64,000 nt of DNA from Nonomuraea muscovyensis. GTDB lineage: Bacteria > Actinomycetota > Actinomycetes > Streptosporangiales > Streptosporangiaceae. This document shows, piece by piece, positions 50,528-58,238 of the stretch. The notes below the pieces were generated by a model that was not told the DNA's origin, made no database searches, and saw only the letters and a program-made list of their open reading frames with translations. Location: assembly GCF_014207745.1 (NCBI RefSeq), contig NZ_JACHJB010000003.1, positions 186,001 to 250,000 on the forward strand. Direction: 5' to 3'. Within the stretch, counting starts at the first letter, position 1. Each line of letters begins with the position of its first letter. Both the position numbers and the translations under genes were made by a program.

Positions 50528-51352
50528 CTAGGCGCGGAAGGCGTCCGCGTGCTCGGCCGCCCACTCGGCGAAGCTCCGGGCGGGCCGGCCGGTGACCTGC
50601 TCGACGGTCGGCACCACGGTGTAACCGACCTCGGGGGTGTTGCCGAGCGCCTCGATGAGGAACCCGATCGTCTCCTCGCCCATGCCGACCGCGCGCCACT
50701 GGTCGCGGGCCTCGTCCTCGGTCAGCTCGACGAAGGCGATCTCCCTGCCGAGCGCCTCGCCGAGGATGCGGACCTTCTCCCGGGTCGTCAGGGCCTGCGG
50801 GCCGGTCAGCGGGTACGTCCTGCCGCCGTGGCCGCTCTCGGTCAGCGCCACCGCGGCCACGGCGGCGATGTCCCTCTCGTGCACCATCGCGCTGAGCCGG
50901 TCGCCGAACGGCTCCTTGACGACGTCCTCGTACCTCACCGAGTGGGTCCACCACTGGAGCGTGTTGGACATGAACTCGACCGGGTGCAGCAGGGTCCACT
51001 CCATGCCGGTCGCGGCCAGAGCCTGCTCCAGGGGCCCGTCGGCGCGCCCGCCGAGCACGGTGACCCGCTGGATCCCCGCCTTCACGGCCAGCTCGACGAT
51101 CCGGTCGCCGTGCTCCAGCGGGGCGTAGTCGTCGCCCGCGAAGTTGATGAAGTGGACGGCGGTGACGCCGTCGAAGGCGGGGACGAGCGTGTCGGGGTCG
51201 GCCAGGTCGCCCGCCACGACCTCGACGCCCTCGGGGAGGGTGGCGCGGCCGGGGTCGCGGGTGAGGGCGCGCACCCGCTGACCGGCCCGGACGAGCTCGG
51301 CGACGAGGTGGCGGCCGACGGTCCCGGTGGCACCGGTGACGAGGATCGTCAT
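50528..51352 (-). CDS. NmrA-like NAD(P)H-binding protein
   Basis: A 274-residue atypical SDR: ILVTGATGTVGRHLVAELVRAG at 3-24 is the nucleotide loop; GIQRVTVLGGRADG and GMEWTLLHPVEFMSNTLQWW follow. It is related to but clearly distinct from the NmrA-like gene at 31 kb. AAGGAG six bases upstream fixes the ATG at 51352. Three dyads (51377-51424) lie over the promoter, indicating a dedicated repressor, but no regulator gene is adjacent. Confidence 0.87.
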   Translation of the reverse strand: MTILVTGATGTVGRHLVAELVRAGQRVRALTRDPGRATLPEGVEVVAGDLADPDTLVPAFDGVTAVHFINFAGDDYAPLEHGDRIVELAVKAGIQRVTVLGGRADGPLEQALAATGMEWTLLHPVEFMSNTLQWWTHSVRYEDVVKEPFGDRLSAMVHERDIAAVAAVALTESGHGGRTYPLTGPQALTTREKVRILGEALGREIAFVELTEDEARDQWRAVGMGEETIGFLIEALGNTPEVGYTVVPTVEQVTGRPARSFAEWAAEHADAFRA

Positions 51353-51376
51353 GGCGGACTCCTTCTGCACTCTTCG

Positions 51377-51424
51377 GAACGGATCGTTCTGTTCTCAGAA
51401 TAGCAGAACGGAATGATTCATTCC
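51377..51424. promoter_or_regulatory. Cluster of dyads upstream of the NmrA-like gene
   Basis: GAACG-GAT-CGTTC (51377-51389), CGTTCTG...CAGAACG (51385-51391 with 51404-51410) and GGAATGATTCATTCC (51410-51424, perfect with a 1-base centre). The first and last share a GGAAYGATYCRTTCC-like plan, as expected for two sites of one dimeric repressor, separated by about three helical turns. Confidence 0.55.
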
Positions 51425-51471
51425 ATAGAGTTCGGTGTGTGAGATCCCGCCGGTGCTCCCGTCGAAGAGGG

Positions 51472-52107
51472 TCAGAAGGCGCTGATCGTGGCCGGGGCCC
51501 GCTCCGCCCTGCTCAGCGTGCGGATGACCGCCGTCGCGCCGTGGCGGTGCACGGCCAGCCGCGCCAGCAGCTCGACCACCGGGTCGATGACCGAGGGGGG
51601 CAGTTCCGGCGTGTCCACGCCCACGCTCGCGGCCAGGTCGTCGGAGTGCACGACCAGCTCCATCACGCGCGTGAGCAGGAAGTCGTCCAACCGAAGCGAC
51701 CAGCCCGACGAGGCCAGGTGCACGATCCTGTCCGCGGGCTCGGCGGGCAGCACGGCCCGCTGGCGCTCCAGCAGCTCGGCCGTCCTGGCGGCCAGCGCGG
51801 CCGGTCCGTCGGCCGCCGACGCCTCACCGGCGCGCCGGATGCCCACGTTGCTCTCGTGGTCGAGGCCCGCCTGCACCCATGGCGACATCACGTAGTGGTC
51901 CAGCAGGTTCACCGGCTCCTGTGTCGCCTCCGAGTCGAGCGCGTCGGCCACGCGGACGAGCTGGTGGGCGAGGTGGCCGGCCAGGCCCGCGACGCTGAAC
52001 TCGGTCAGCGCGCTCGGCCTGTCCCAGGCCGCGGCCACCGCCGGGTCGTGCAGCAGGGTGACGGCCGACTCCGCCGCCGTCAGGTAGGCCCGCCTGATGT
52101 CCCCCAT
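51472..52107 (-). CDS. DinB-fold maleylpyruvate isomerase-type, mycothiol-dependent enzyme
   Basis: A 211-residue four-helix-bundle protein of the MDMPI_N type. The metal-site histidines are in LAGHLAHQLVRV (near 47) and RVMELVVHSDDLAASVG (near 155), with the intervening Glu. Family members use mycothiol, the actinobacterial thiol, for isomerase or transferase reactions, but most are functionally uncharacterised. It is separated by 120 bp from the NmrA-like gene and lies downstream of the SMR gene with a 19-bp gap, so it may be in the azoreductase/SMR operon. Confidence 0.82.
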   Translation of the reverse strand: MGDIRRAYLTAAESAVTLLHDPAVAAAWDRPSALTEFSVAGLAGHLAHQLVRVADALDSEATQEPVNLLDHYVMSPWVQAGLDHESNVGIRRAGEASAADGPAALAARTAELLERQRAVLPAEPADRIVHLASSGWSLRLDDFLLTRVMELVVHSDDLAASVGVDTPELPPSVIDPVVELLARLAVHRHGATAVIRTLSRAERAPATISAF

Positions 52108-52126
52108 AACAGCCCTTTCGTCCTGG

Positions 52127-52441
52127 TTAGGTGGTGACTCGGGCCAACACTATCCCTCCGACGATCAGGGCCAGCGCCGCCATCCGGCCGACGGAGACGG
52201 GGTCGTCGTGGAGCACGATGCCGAGCGTGATCGCCCCCGCCGCGCCGATCCCGGTGAAGACGGCGTACGCCGTGCCGACCGGCAGCGTGTTCATCGCCTG
52301 CGACAGCAGCCACACGGCCGCTGCCATCAGGACGAGGCAGACCAGGGTGGGCAGCGGCCTGGTGAAGTTCTGCGTCGGCTTGATGCTCTGCGCCCAGGCC
52401 ACCTCGACCAGGCCCGCCAGCAGCAGGACCAGCCAGCTCAT
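52127..52441 (-). CDS. Small multidrug resistance transporter, SugE/Gdx-like
   Basis: A 104-residue, four-helix SMR protein. The proton/substrate-coupling glutamate is Glu13 in AGLVEVAWAQSIK, and PVGTAYAVFTGIGAAGAITLGIVL matches the SugE/Gdx branch (guanidinium exporters) better than EmrE. SMR proteins work as antiparallel dimers. The start overlaps the stop of the azoreductase gene (ATGA), so both are made from one mRNA, likely under the divergent TetR repressor. No guanidine riboswitch was recognised upstream. Confidence 0.88.
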   Translation of the reverse strand: MSWLVLLLAGLVEVAWAQSIKPTQNFTRPLPTLVCLVLMAAAVWLLSQAMNTLPVGTAYAVFTGIGAAGAITLGIVLHDDPVSVGRMAALALIVGGIVLARVTT

Positions 52442-53064
52442 CGCGACACCGCCTCCAACGCGGCGCTCAGCGACGCCTCGTGCGCGCCGCGCAGGTGCGC
52501 CAGCGCCGGATCGAGGCAGGCGTTGACCAGCTCGGCGTGCACGAACGTCACGTCCTCGACCGCGAAGTGCCCCTTGAAGAAGTCGCGCAGGTAGCGCTCC
52601 TCGTGGTCCACCGGCTCGCGGGGGGTGCCGGGGCCGTACGCGCCGCCGCGGGCGCCGGTGACCACGAAGGAGCGGCCCGCCAGCGACATCTTGGGGAAGG
52701 TGATCTGGTCGATCCACGCCTTGAGCGAGGAGGGGATGGAGAAGTTGTACATCGGCGTGCCGATGAGGATCACGTCGGCCGCCACCACCTCGTCGAGCAG
52801 CGGCGCCAGCACCGCCCACGCCTGCTCCTGCGCGGGGGTGCGCACCGCCTCCTTGTAGCGGGCGATGTCGGTGATCTGGTGCTCCAGCACGTAGTCGCAC
52901 AGTTCGGTCCACGCCTCGCCGATGTGTGGCACGGGGTCGGCGGCCAGGTCGCGGTAGACGTACCCCGCGTCCGGATGGGCGGCTCGCCACGTCTCGGCGT
53001 AGCGCCGCGACAGCTCGCGGGAGAAGGAGGCGCGGCGGGCGCTGGCGTCCAGGTGCAGCAACAT
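52438..53064 (-). CDS. azoR: FMN-dependent NADH:quinone oxidoreductase/azoreductase
   Basis: A 208-residue flavodoxin-like protein of the AzoR family: N-terminal LHLDASARRASFSRELS (FMN phosphate site), GTPMYNFSIPSSLKAWIDQI near 101 and the VTGARGGAYGPGTPREPVDH loop. AzoR reduces quinones and azo dyes with NADH and protects against thiol-stress compounds. It is the first gene of an operon with the SMR exporter and faces a TetR gene; two matched palindromes overlap the promoter. Confidence 0.92.
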   Translation of the reverse strand: MLLHLDASARRASFSRELSRRYAETWRAAHPDAGYVYRDLAADPVPHIGEAWTELCDYVLEHQITDIARYKEAVRTPAQEQAWAVLAPLLDEVVAADVILIGTPMYNFSIPSSLKAWIDQITFPKMSLAGRSFVVTGARGGAYGPGTPREPVDHEERYLRDFFKGHFAVEDVTFVHAELVNACLDPALAHLRGAHEASLSAALEAVSR

Positions 53065-53084
53065 GAGGATTCCGATCTCTAAGC

Positions 53085-53124
53085 GGACACTGCGTCCATT
53101 TAATCATAACCGGACGCTGTGTCC
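53085..53124. promoter_or_regulatory. Paired TetR operators at azoR
   Basis: GGACACTGCGTCC (53085-53097) and GGACGCTGTGTCC (53112-53124) are dyads of the same plan (GGAC-N5-GTCC), centres 27 bp apart, flanking an AT-rich core between azoR and the divergent TetR gene. Binding by that TetR protein is inferred. Confidence 0.7.
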
Positions 53125-53139
53125 ACATAGACTGTCGGC

Positions 53140-53685
53140 ATGGAGAGAGCCGATGCCGCGCGCAACCGCGCCAGGATCCTGGAGGCGGCCGCCGCCCTGT
53201 TCGCCGCCAGGCCGCCGCAGGAGGTGACGATGGACGAGATCGCCAAGGCGGCCGGAGTGGGCCGGGGCACGCTCTACCGGCGCTACCCGGACCGCGCCTC
53301 CATCGCGGTGGCCCTGCTGGACGAGCACGAGCGGGCCCTTCAGGAGGAGCTGCTGCGCGGCGAGCCGCCGCTCGGGCCCGGCGCGCCGCCGGCCGAACGC
53401 CTGGCCGCCTTCTACGCCGCCATGGTGCGGCTCCTGGAGGACCACGCCCACCTGGTGCTCGGCAGCGAGGTCGGCCGGTCGCGGTTCGAGACCGGGGCGT
53501 ACGGGTTCTGGCGGGCGCACGTCCGCTCGCTGCTCGTCGCCGCCGGCACCCCCGCGCCGGGCGCGCTGGTCGACGCCCTACTCGCCCCGCTCGCCCCCGA
53601 GGTGTACGGCTACCAGCGCTCCGACCTCGGCCTGACCCCCGCCGAGATCACCGAGGCGTTGACCCGGCTGACCCGCTGCCTGTGA
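53140..53685 (+). CDS. TetR-family regulator (azoR-linked)
   Basis: A 181-residue TetR protein: HTH RILEAAAALFAARPPQEVTM, DEIAKAAGVGRGTLYRRYPD at about 10-50 and a helical effector domain. A TAGACT -10-like hexamer (53128-53133) ends six bases before the ATG, so the mRNA is probably leaderless. Its 3' end overlaps the convergent MFS gene by 38 bases. It likely represses azoR-SMR and itself, releasing on binding a quinone or electrophile (inference). Confidence 0.88.
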   Translation: MERADAARNRARILEAAAALFAARPPQEVTMDEIAKAAGVGRGTLYRRYPDRASIAVALLDEHERALQEELLRGEPPLGPGAPPAERLAAFYAAMVRLLEDHAHLVLGSEVGRSRFETGAYGFWRAHVRSLLVAAGTPAPGALVDALLAPLAPEVYGYQRSDLGLTPAEITEALTRLTRCL

Positions 53686-55132
53686 AGCCGTGCTCCTCCT
53701 GGGCGGGCCGGTCGGCGGCGGCGACCGGGCCGGCGGGGGCGGGCCGGCGCAGGACGAGGAGCGCCACGGCGAGCGCCGCGAGCAGCAGCCCGGCGGAGAT
53801 GGCGAACGCCAGCCGGTACCCGCCGGTCAGCGCGGCCGCCTGGCCGGCTCCGGCGGCCAGCAGCTCCCCGGAACGCGAGGCGGCCATCGTGGACAGCACC
53901 GCCACGCCGATGGCCATGCCGACCTGCTGGGTGGTGTTGAACAGCCCGGAGGCCAGCCCCGCGTCGCTCTCCCGGGCGCCGGACATGCCCAGCGTGGCCA
54001 GCGCCGGCAGCACCAGCCCGCCGCCCGAGATCAGCACCATCGCAGGGAGCAGGTGGGTGACGTAGTCGGCGTTCACCGGGATGCGCGTGAGCAGCAGCAT
54101 CGCCGCGACGAGCAGCGCCAGGCCGGCCACCAGGACGGCGCGGGCGCCGAAGCGGGCGCTGAGCCGGGCCGAGACGAACAGGGAGATCGAGCCGATGCCC
54201 ACCGCGGCCGGGAGCATCGCCAGGCCGGTCTCCAGGGCGCCGTAACCCACGACCCGCTGCATGTAGAGCGCGACGAGGATCTGGAAGGCGAACATCCCCG
54301 ACAGGCTCAGCATCTGGGCGAGGTTCGCGCCGGCCACGTTGCGTGAGCGCAGGATCCGCAGCGGCATGAGCGGCTCCTTGGCCGTCGCCTGTCGCGCCAC
54401 GAACGCGGCCAGCAGGGCCAGCGACACCGCCCCGAGGCCGAGGGTGTGGGTGGACAGCCAGCCGTGCTCCTCGACCTTGACCACCGTGTAGATGCCCAGC
54501 ATCAGTCCCGTGGTCACCAGCGCGGCCCCGGCGATGTCGGCGCCTGCCGCCAGGCCGATCCCGCGGTCGGCGGGCAGGGCCCGCAGCGCCAGCGCGACGG
54601 TGACGGCCCCGATCGGCGCGTTGATGAAGAAGATCCACGGCCAGCTCAGCGCGTCGGTCAGGACGCCGCCCAGCACCTGGCCGATCGACGCGCCCGCCGC
54701 CCCGGTGAAGCTGAAGATCGCGATTGCCTTGCCCCGCTCGACGGGGTCGGTGAACAGCGTCACCAGGATGCCCAGGACCACGGCGGAGGCCAGCGCGCTG
54801 CCGACGCCCTGCAGGAACCGGGCGGCGATCAGCAGGCCGGGCCCGGTCGCCGCGCCCGCCAGCAGGGAGGCGGCCGTGAAGACCGCGTTCCCGGCCAGGA
54901 ACATCGTCCGCCGCCCGATCAGGTCGCCCAGCCTCCCCGCCAGGAGCAGCAACCCGCCGAAGGGGATCAGGTAGGCGTTGATGGTCCAGCTCAGCTCGGC
55001 GGCCGAGAAGCCCAGGTCCTTCTGGATGGCGGGCATCGCCACCGTCACGATGCTGCCGTCCAGGATCGTCATCAGTCCCGCCGCGGACAGCACGCCGAGT
55101 GCGGTCCAGCGCGAGTTTCGTGCGTACGACAT
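53648..55132 (-). CDS. MFS drug efflux transporter, DHA2 (EmrB/QacA) family
   Basis: A 494-residue, 14-helix proton antiporter. Family motifs: LDGSIVTVAMPAIQKDLG (motif D1), GRLGDLIGRRTMFLAGN (motif A) and GAAGASIGQVLGGVLTDALSWPWIFFIN (motif C region). The frame is open far upstream, but the ATG at 55132 with GGGAGAGACG before it and the immediate onset of helix 1 fix the start. It follows a MarR gene on the same strand with a dyad in the 71-bp gap, the standard layout for a MarR-controlled exporter. Confidence 0.92.
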   Translation of the reverse strand: MSYARNSRWTALGVLSAAGLMTILDGSIVTVAMPAIQKDLGFSAAELSWTINAYLIPFGGLLLLAGRLGDLIGRRTMFLAGNAVFTAASLLAGAATGPGLLIAARFLQGVGSALASAVVLGILVTLFTDPVERGKAIAIFSFTGAAGASIGQVLGGVLTDALSWPWIFFINAPIGAVTVALALRALPADRGIGLAAGADIAGAALVTTGLMLGIYTVVKVEEHGWLSTHTLGLGAVSLALLAAFVARQATAKEPLMPLRILRSRNVAGANLAQMLSLSGMFAFQILVALYMQRVVGYGALETGLAMLPAAVGIGSISLFVSARLSARFGARAVLVAGLALLVAAMLLLTRIPVNADYVTHLLPAMVLISGGGLVLPALATLGMSGARESDAGLASGLFNTTQQVGMAIGVAVLSTMAASRSGELLAAGAGQAAALTGGYRLAFAISAGLLLAALAVALLVLRRPAPAGPVAAADRPAQEEHGFTGSGSAGSTPR

Positions 55133-55177
55133 CGTCTCTCCCGTCTCAAGTCGACAGGAGAGACCGTAGCAGATAGT

Positions 55178-55188
55178 TCTGTTACAGA
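55178..55188. promoter_or_regulatory. Short dyad before the MFS gene
   Basis: TCTGT-T-ACAGA (perfect 5-bp arms) lies 46 bases upstream of the MFS start and just after the MarR stop. It is short but suitably placed to be a MarR site on a separate exporter promoter. Confidence 0.35.
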
Positions 55189-55203
55189 CGATCCCTTTCG
55201 GAT

Positions 55204-55692
55204 CTAACGTGCGCGCTCCCGTGCCCGGCGAGCCCCCTGGGAGGTCTCGGCGGGGGTGGCGAGATGCCCGCCGGCCAGGCGGTTCAGGGCACGCACCAGG
55301 ACCTCGCGCTCGTCGTCGGGCAGCGCGCCGAGGCTCGCCCGGTGCACGCCGTCCACGATCTCCTGGCTGCGCTGGGCGACGGCCGCGCCCGCCTCCGTGA
55401 CCGCGACGATCCGCGCCCGCCTGTCCGTGCTGGACGGGCGGCGCTCGGCGTACCCGGCCTTCTCCAGCGCGTCCACGGTCACGACCATCGTGGTCTTGTC
55501 CATGTCGCCCAGCTCGGCGAGCTGGATCTGGGTGCGTTCCTCCTCCAGGGCGTGGACCAGCACGCAGTGCATGCGCGGCGTCAGGCCGATCTCGGCGAGC
55601 GCCGCCGTCATCTGGGTGCGCAGCACGTGGCTGGTGTGGTCGAGCAGGAAGGACAGATCCGTTTCGGTACGCGTGGGAGCCATCGCCGTCAT
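55204..55692 (-). CDS. MarR-family regulator
   Basis: A 162-residue winged-helix regulator: LAEIGLTPRMHCVLVHALEE, recognition region QLAELGDMDKTTMVVTVDALEKAGYAERR in outline, and wing STDRRARIVAVTEAG. Residues ADLSF..DHTSHVLRTQ at the N terminus form the dimerisation helix. MarR proteins bind phenolic or drug ligands and lose DNA affinity. Directly upstream of a DHA2 exporter on the same strand, which it probably represses. Confidence 0.9.
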   Translation of the reverse strand: MTAMAPTRTETDLSFLLDHTSHVLRTQMTAALAEIGLTPRMHCVLVHALEEERTQIQLAELGDMDKTTMVVTVDALEKAGYAERRPSSTDRRARIVAVTEAGAAVAQRSQEIVDGVHRASLGALPDDEREVLVRALNRLAGGHLATPAETSQGARRARERAR

Positions 55693-55796
55693 ACCGCCAG
55701 CCTACCCAAGCAGTCCCGGTGCGGATTATCCGCGAAGGGACGATCCCGCTCTCGCGGCGCCGTGGACAGGGAGGACGCGGGACGGCCGCGCCCGCT

Positions 55797-55827
55797 GTCA
55801 GGAGACGGCCGAGCCGGACCTCCTGAC
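55797..55827 (-). terminator. Hairpin after the SDR gene
   Basis: Perfect 8-bp arms GTCAGGAG (55797-55804) and CTCCTGAC (55820-55827), ten bases past the stop of the minus-strand SDR gene, with a 15-base GC-rich loop. Terminator-like; no U-tract. Confidence 0.45.
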
Positions 55828-55836
55828 CGGGGCCGG

Positions 55837-56613
55837 TCAGAGCGCGTGGCCCCCGGCCACCTGCAGCACCTGGCCGGTGATCCAGCGCGCCTGGTGCGAG
55901 GCGAGGAACACCACCGCGTCGGCGACGTCCGCCGGCTCGCCCACCCGCCCCATGGGCACGATCGAGCGGACCCGCTCCTCCGCGGCGGCGTCCATCCACC
56001 CGGTCTGCACCGGCCCGGGGGCCACCGCGTTGACCCGGATGCCCGTGGCGGCCAGGTCGAGCGCGGCCGCCCGGGTCAGCGCCTCCAGGGCGGCCTTGGA
56101 CGTCCCGTAGCCGAGCTGGCCGGGGAACGCGCGGGCGGCGTCGGTCGAGATGTTCACCACGCACGGGACGCCGCCGGCCGGGCGCCGCCGTACGAGCTCG
56201 GCGATCAGCAGGGCCGGGGCGATGGCGTTCACCTGGTAGGCGCGCCGCAACGCCGGGGCGGTGACCGTGTCGATCGTGTCGGGGCTCTCGCAGTGCGCGG
56301 CGTTGTTCACCAGCACGTCCACCGGGCCGAGCCGGCTCTCGACCTCGTCGAACAGCCGCGGCGGCGCGCCGGACTCCCGCAGGTCGGCCTGGACGGCGAT
56401 GGCGTCGCCCAGCTCGGCGGCCAGCGCCTCGGCCCGGTCCGGCGGGGGCGTGACGTGTTCCCACGTCACGCCTGGAGGCGGCGGGGTCTCCGCGACGCCG
56501 TGCACGGCCACCCGAGCCCCCTCGGCCGCGAAGGCCCGGGAGATCGCCGCGCCGATGCCCCCGCCGCCTCCGGTGACGAGCACGACCCTGCCCCTGAGTC
56601 TCGTGTCGGCCAT
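55837..56613 (-). CDS. Short-chain dehydrogenase/reductase
   Basis: A 258-residue classical SDR: cofactor loop VTGGGGGIGAAISRAF (about 13-28), NNAAH near 94, catalytic Ser in VVNISTDAAR and Tyr-x3-Lys in YGTSKAALEAL, then NAVAPGPVQTGWM. The insertion around APTPPPPGVTWEH-like residues (Pro-rich, about 40-55) is unusual in place of the cofactor-selecting second strand loop. ATG at 56613 chosen because the Rossmann fold starts soon after; the open frame runs into the neighbouring PRPP synthetase gene. It is 41 bp downstream of that gene. Confidence 0.85.
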   Translation of the reverse strand: MADTRLRGRVVLVTGGGGGIGAAISRAFAAEGARVAVHGVAETPPPPGVTWEHVTPPPDRAEALAAELGDAIAVQADLRESGAPPRLFDEVESRLGPVDVLVNNAAHCESPDTIDTVTAPALRRAYQVNAIAPALLIAELVRRRPAGGVPCVVNISTDAARAFPGQLGYGTSKAALEALTRAAALDLAATGIRVNAVAPGPVQTGWMDAAAEERVRSIVPMGRVGEPADVADAVVFLASHQARWITGQVLQVAGGHAL

Positions 56614-56654
56614 CGGACGATCATGGCAAACGGGGCGAGGGCCGGGCAAGGTCG

Positions 56655-57593
56655 TCAGGGAGTGGTGAACAGGGCGCTCACCGACTCGCCGTCGTGGATG
56701 CGGCGCATGGCCTCGGCCAGGGCGGGGGCGATCGACAGGACCGTGAGCTTGTCGCTCGGCTTGGGCGGCGGCACCGTGTTGGTGCACACGATCTCCGTGA
56801 CCTCGGGCAACGCGCTCAGCCGTTCGATCGCGCCGCCGGCGAACAGGCCGTGGGTGCAGGCGATGCGCACCGAGTTGACGCCGCGCTCGCGCAGCCGGTC
56901 GAGCAGCTCGATGACCGTGCTGCCCTTGGCGATCTCGTCGTCCAGGATGATCACATCCTTGCCCGCGACGTCGCCGATCACCGAGCTGATCACCACGCGG
57001 TCGTCGCTGAAACGCTGCTTGGCGCCCATCGCCACCTGCGTGCCGAGCAGCCGGGCGAAGGCCGCGGCCTCCTTGGCGTTGCCCAGGTCGGGGGAGACGA
57101 CGACGGTGTTCGACAGGTCGTACCGGCGGAAGTGGCCGGCCAGCTCGCGCAGGGCGTGCAGGTGGTCGACGGGGACGCTGAAGAAGCCGTGCACCTGCGG
57201 CGAGTGGAGCGTCATCGCCAGCACCCGGCTGGCGCCCGCCGTCACCATCAGGTCGGCGACCAGCCGCGCCCCGATCGAGATGCGCGGTGCGTCCTTTTTG
57301 TCTGATCTGGCGAAGGCATAGTGCGGGAGAACCACGGTGGTCCGGGCGGCGGACGCGCCGCGCGCGGCGTCGAGCATGAGCAGCAGCTCGACCAGGTGTT
57401 CCTGGACCGGCGGAACCAGGGGCTGGATGAGGAAGACGTCGCGTTCGCGGCAGTTGGCCTGGAGCTGGACCTCCAGGACGTCGTTGGCGAAACGGTTGAT
57501 CTGGACGGGATGGAGGGGCGTCCCGAGGTGGGCGCAGATCTCCTCGGCGAGCTCGGGGTGGGCGCTTCCGCTGAAAACCGTGATGTCACGCAC
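56655..57593 (-). CDS. prs: Ribose-phosphate pyrophosphokinase (second-type PRPP synthetase)
   Basis: A 312-residue PRPP synthetase: catalytic flap/ATP region TTVVLPHYAFARSDKKDAP, the N-terminal FANDVLEVQLQANCRERDVF and the C-terminal PRPP-binding loop VIILDDEIAKGSTVIELLD. It makes PRPP from ribose-5-phosphate and ATP for purine, pyrimidine, His and Trp synthesis. It is not beside glmU, where the housekeeping prs of actinobacteria usually lies, and several motif residues depart from the standard (PHYAFARSDKKD where PYARQDKK is usual). It is therefore probably a paralogue, perhaps with altered regulation. The fragment is not truncated. Confidence 0.88.
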   Translation of the reverse strand: MRDITVFSGSAHPELAEEICAHLGTPLHPVQINRFANDVLEVQLQANCRERDVFLIQPLVPPVQEHLVELLLMLDAARGASAARTTVVLPHYAFARSDKKDAPRISIGARLVADLMVTAGASRVLAMTLHSPQVHGFFSVPVDHLHALRELAGHFRRYDLSNTVVVSPDLGNAKEAAAFARLLGTQVAMGAKQRFSDDRVVISSVIGDVAGKDVIILDDEIAKGSTVIELLDRLRERGVNSVRIACTHGLFAGGAIERLSALPEVTEIVCTNTVPPPKPSDKLTVLSIAPALAEAMRRIHDGESVSALFTTP

Positions 57594-57611
57594 GTTTCCC
57601 AGAGGATAGCT

Positions 57612-58100
57612 TTACGGGCTCAGGTAGTGGTGCAGCAGGGCGGGCTCTCCGGCGGCGTTGAGCCAGCGGGCGCGGGTGCTGCCGAGGCGCCGCCAGCCGT
57701 GCCGCTCGTACAGGGCGATGGCGGCCCGGCCCTCGTCGGACACCTCCAACGTCAGCGGGGAGACCTCCGCCAGCACGGCGTCGAGCAAGCGGGCCGCGAG
57801 CCCGCCGCCCCGCGCGCCGGGCACCACGAACAGGCGCGTCACGGCACCGGCGACAGACATGCCGGCCGACACGGCGACGTCCGGCTCGACCTCCGCCAGC
57901 CCCACGTGACCCGTGACGCGGCCGTCCTCCATCGCGACCCAGGCCCGCACGAGGTCGGCGGGCGTCAGCCAGCGCGCCGGGGTGTCGGGCCAGTCGACCG
58001 GGTAGCGGTCAGCGGCGTGCACCTCGGCGAGCGCCTGCACGCACGCGTCGAGGTCGGCGCCGGTACGGGGACGGATCACCGATGTCTTCTCGCAGCTCAA
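57612..58100 (-). CDS. GNAT-family N-acetyltransferase
   Basis: A 162-residue single-domain acetyltransferase. VTRLFVVPGARGGGLAARLLDAVLAE (about 90-115) contains the acetyl-CoA pyrophosphate-binding R-x-x-G-x-[GA] motif, and ALYERHGWRRLGSTRARWL the final motif B. Acceptor unknown. ATG at 58100 chosen; the stop is 18 bp before the PRPP synthetase start on the same strand, so cotranscription with it is possible. Confidence 0.87.
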   Translation of the reverse strand: MSCEKTSVIRPRTGADLDACVQALAEVHAADRYPVDWPDTPARWLTPADLVRAWVAMEDGRVTGHVGLAEVEPDVAVSAGMSVAGAVTRLFVVPGARGGGLAARLLDAVLAEVSPLTLEVSDEGRAAIALYERHGWRRLGSTRARWLNAAGEPALLHHYLSP

Positions 58101-58118
58101 TCGCGCCTCTCGGGCCCT

Positions 58119-58143
58119 GAACAGTTCGGAACAGTTCGGAACA
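58119..58143. repeat. Tandem GAACAGTTCG repeats
   Basis: Two exact copies of GAACAGTTCG (58119-58128 and 58129-58138) plus a partial third. Each contains the palindrome GAAC-A-GTTC, spaced exactly one helical turn. They lie in the 138-bp region between the GNAT gene and the LmbU-family gene, about 100 bases upstream of the latter. Possible cooperative regulator sites. Confidence 0.5.
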
Positions 58144-58238
58144 CCCTACCGGTGACGATCACTCTTACTTGCCCCATCTTGCCCGGCTATCGTCCGACTG
58201 TCCGAAAGGAACCTGAGTGCACCGAGGGTGAAACGGCG

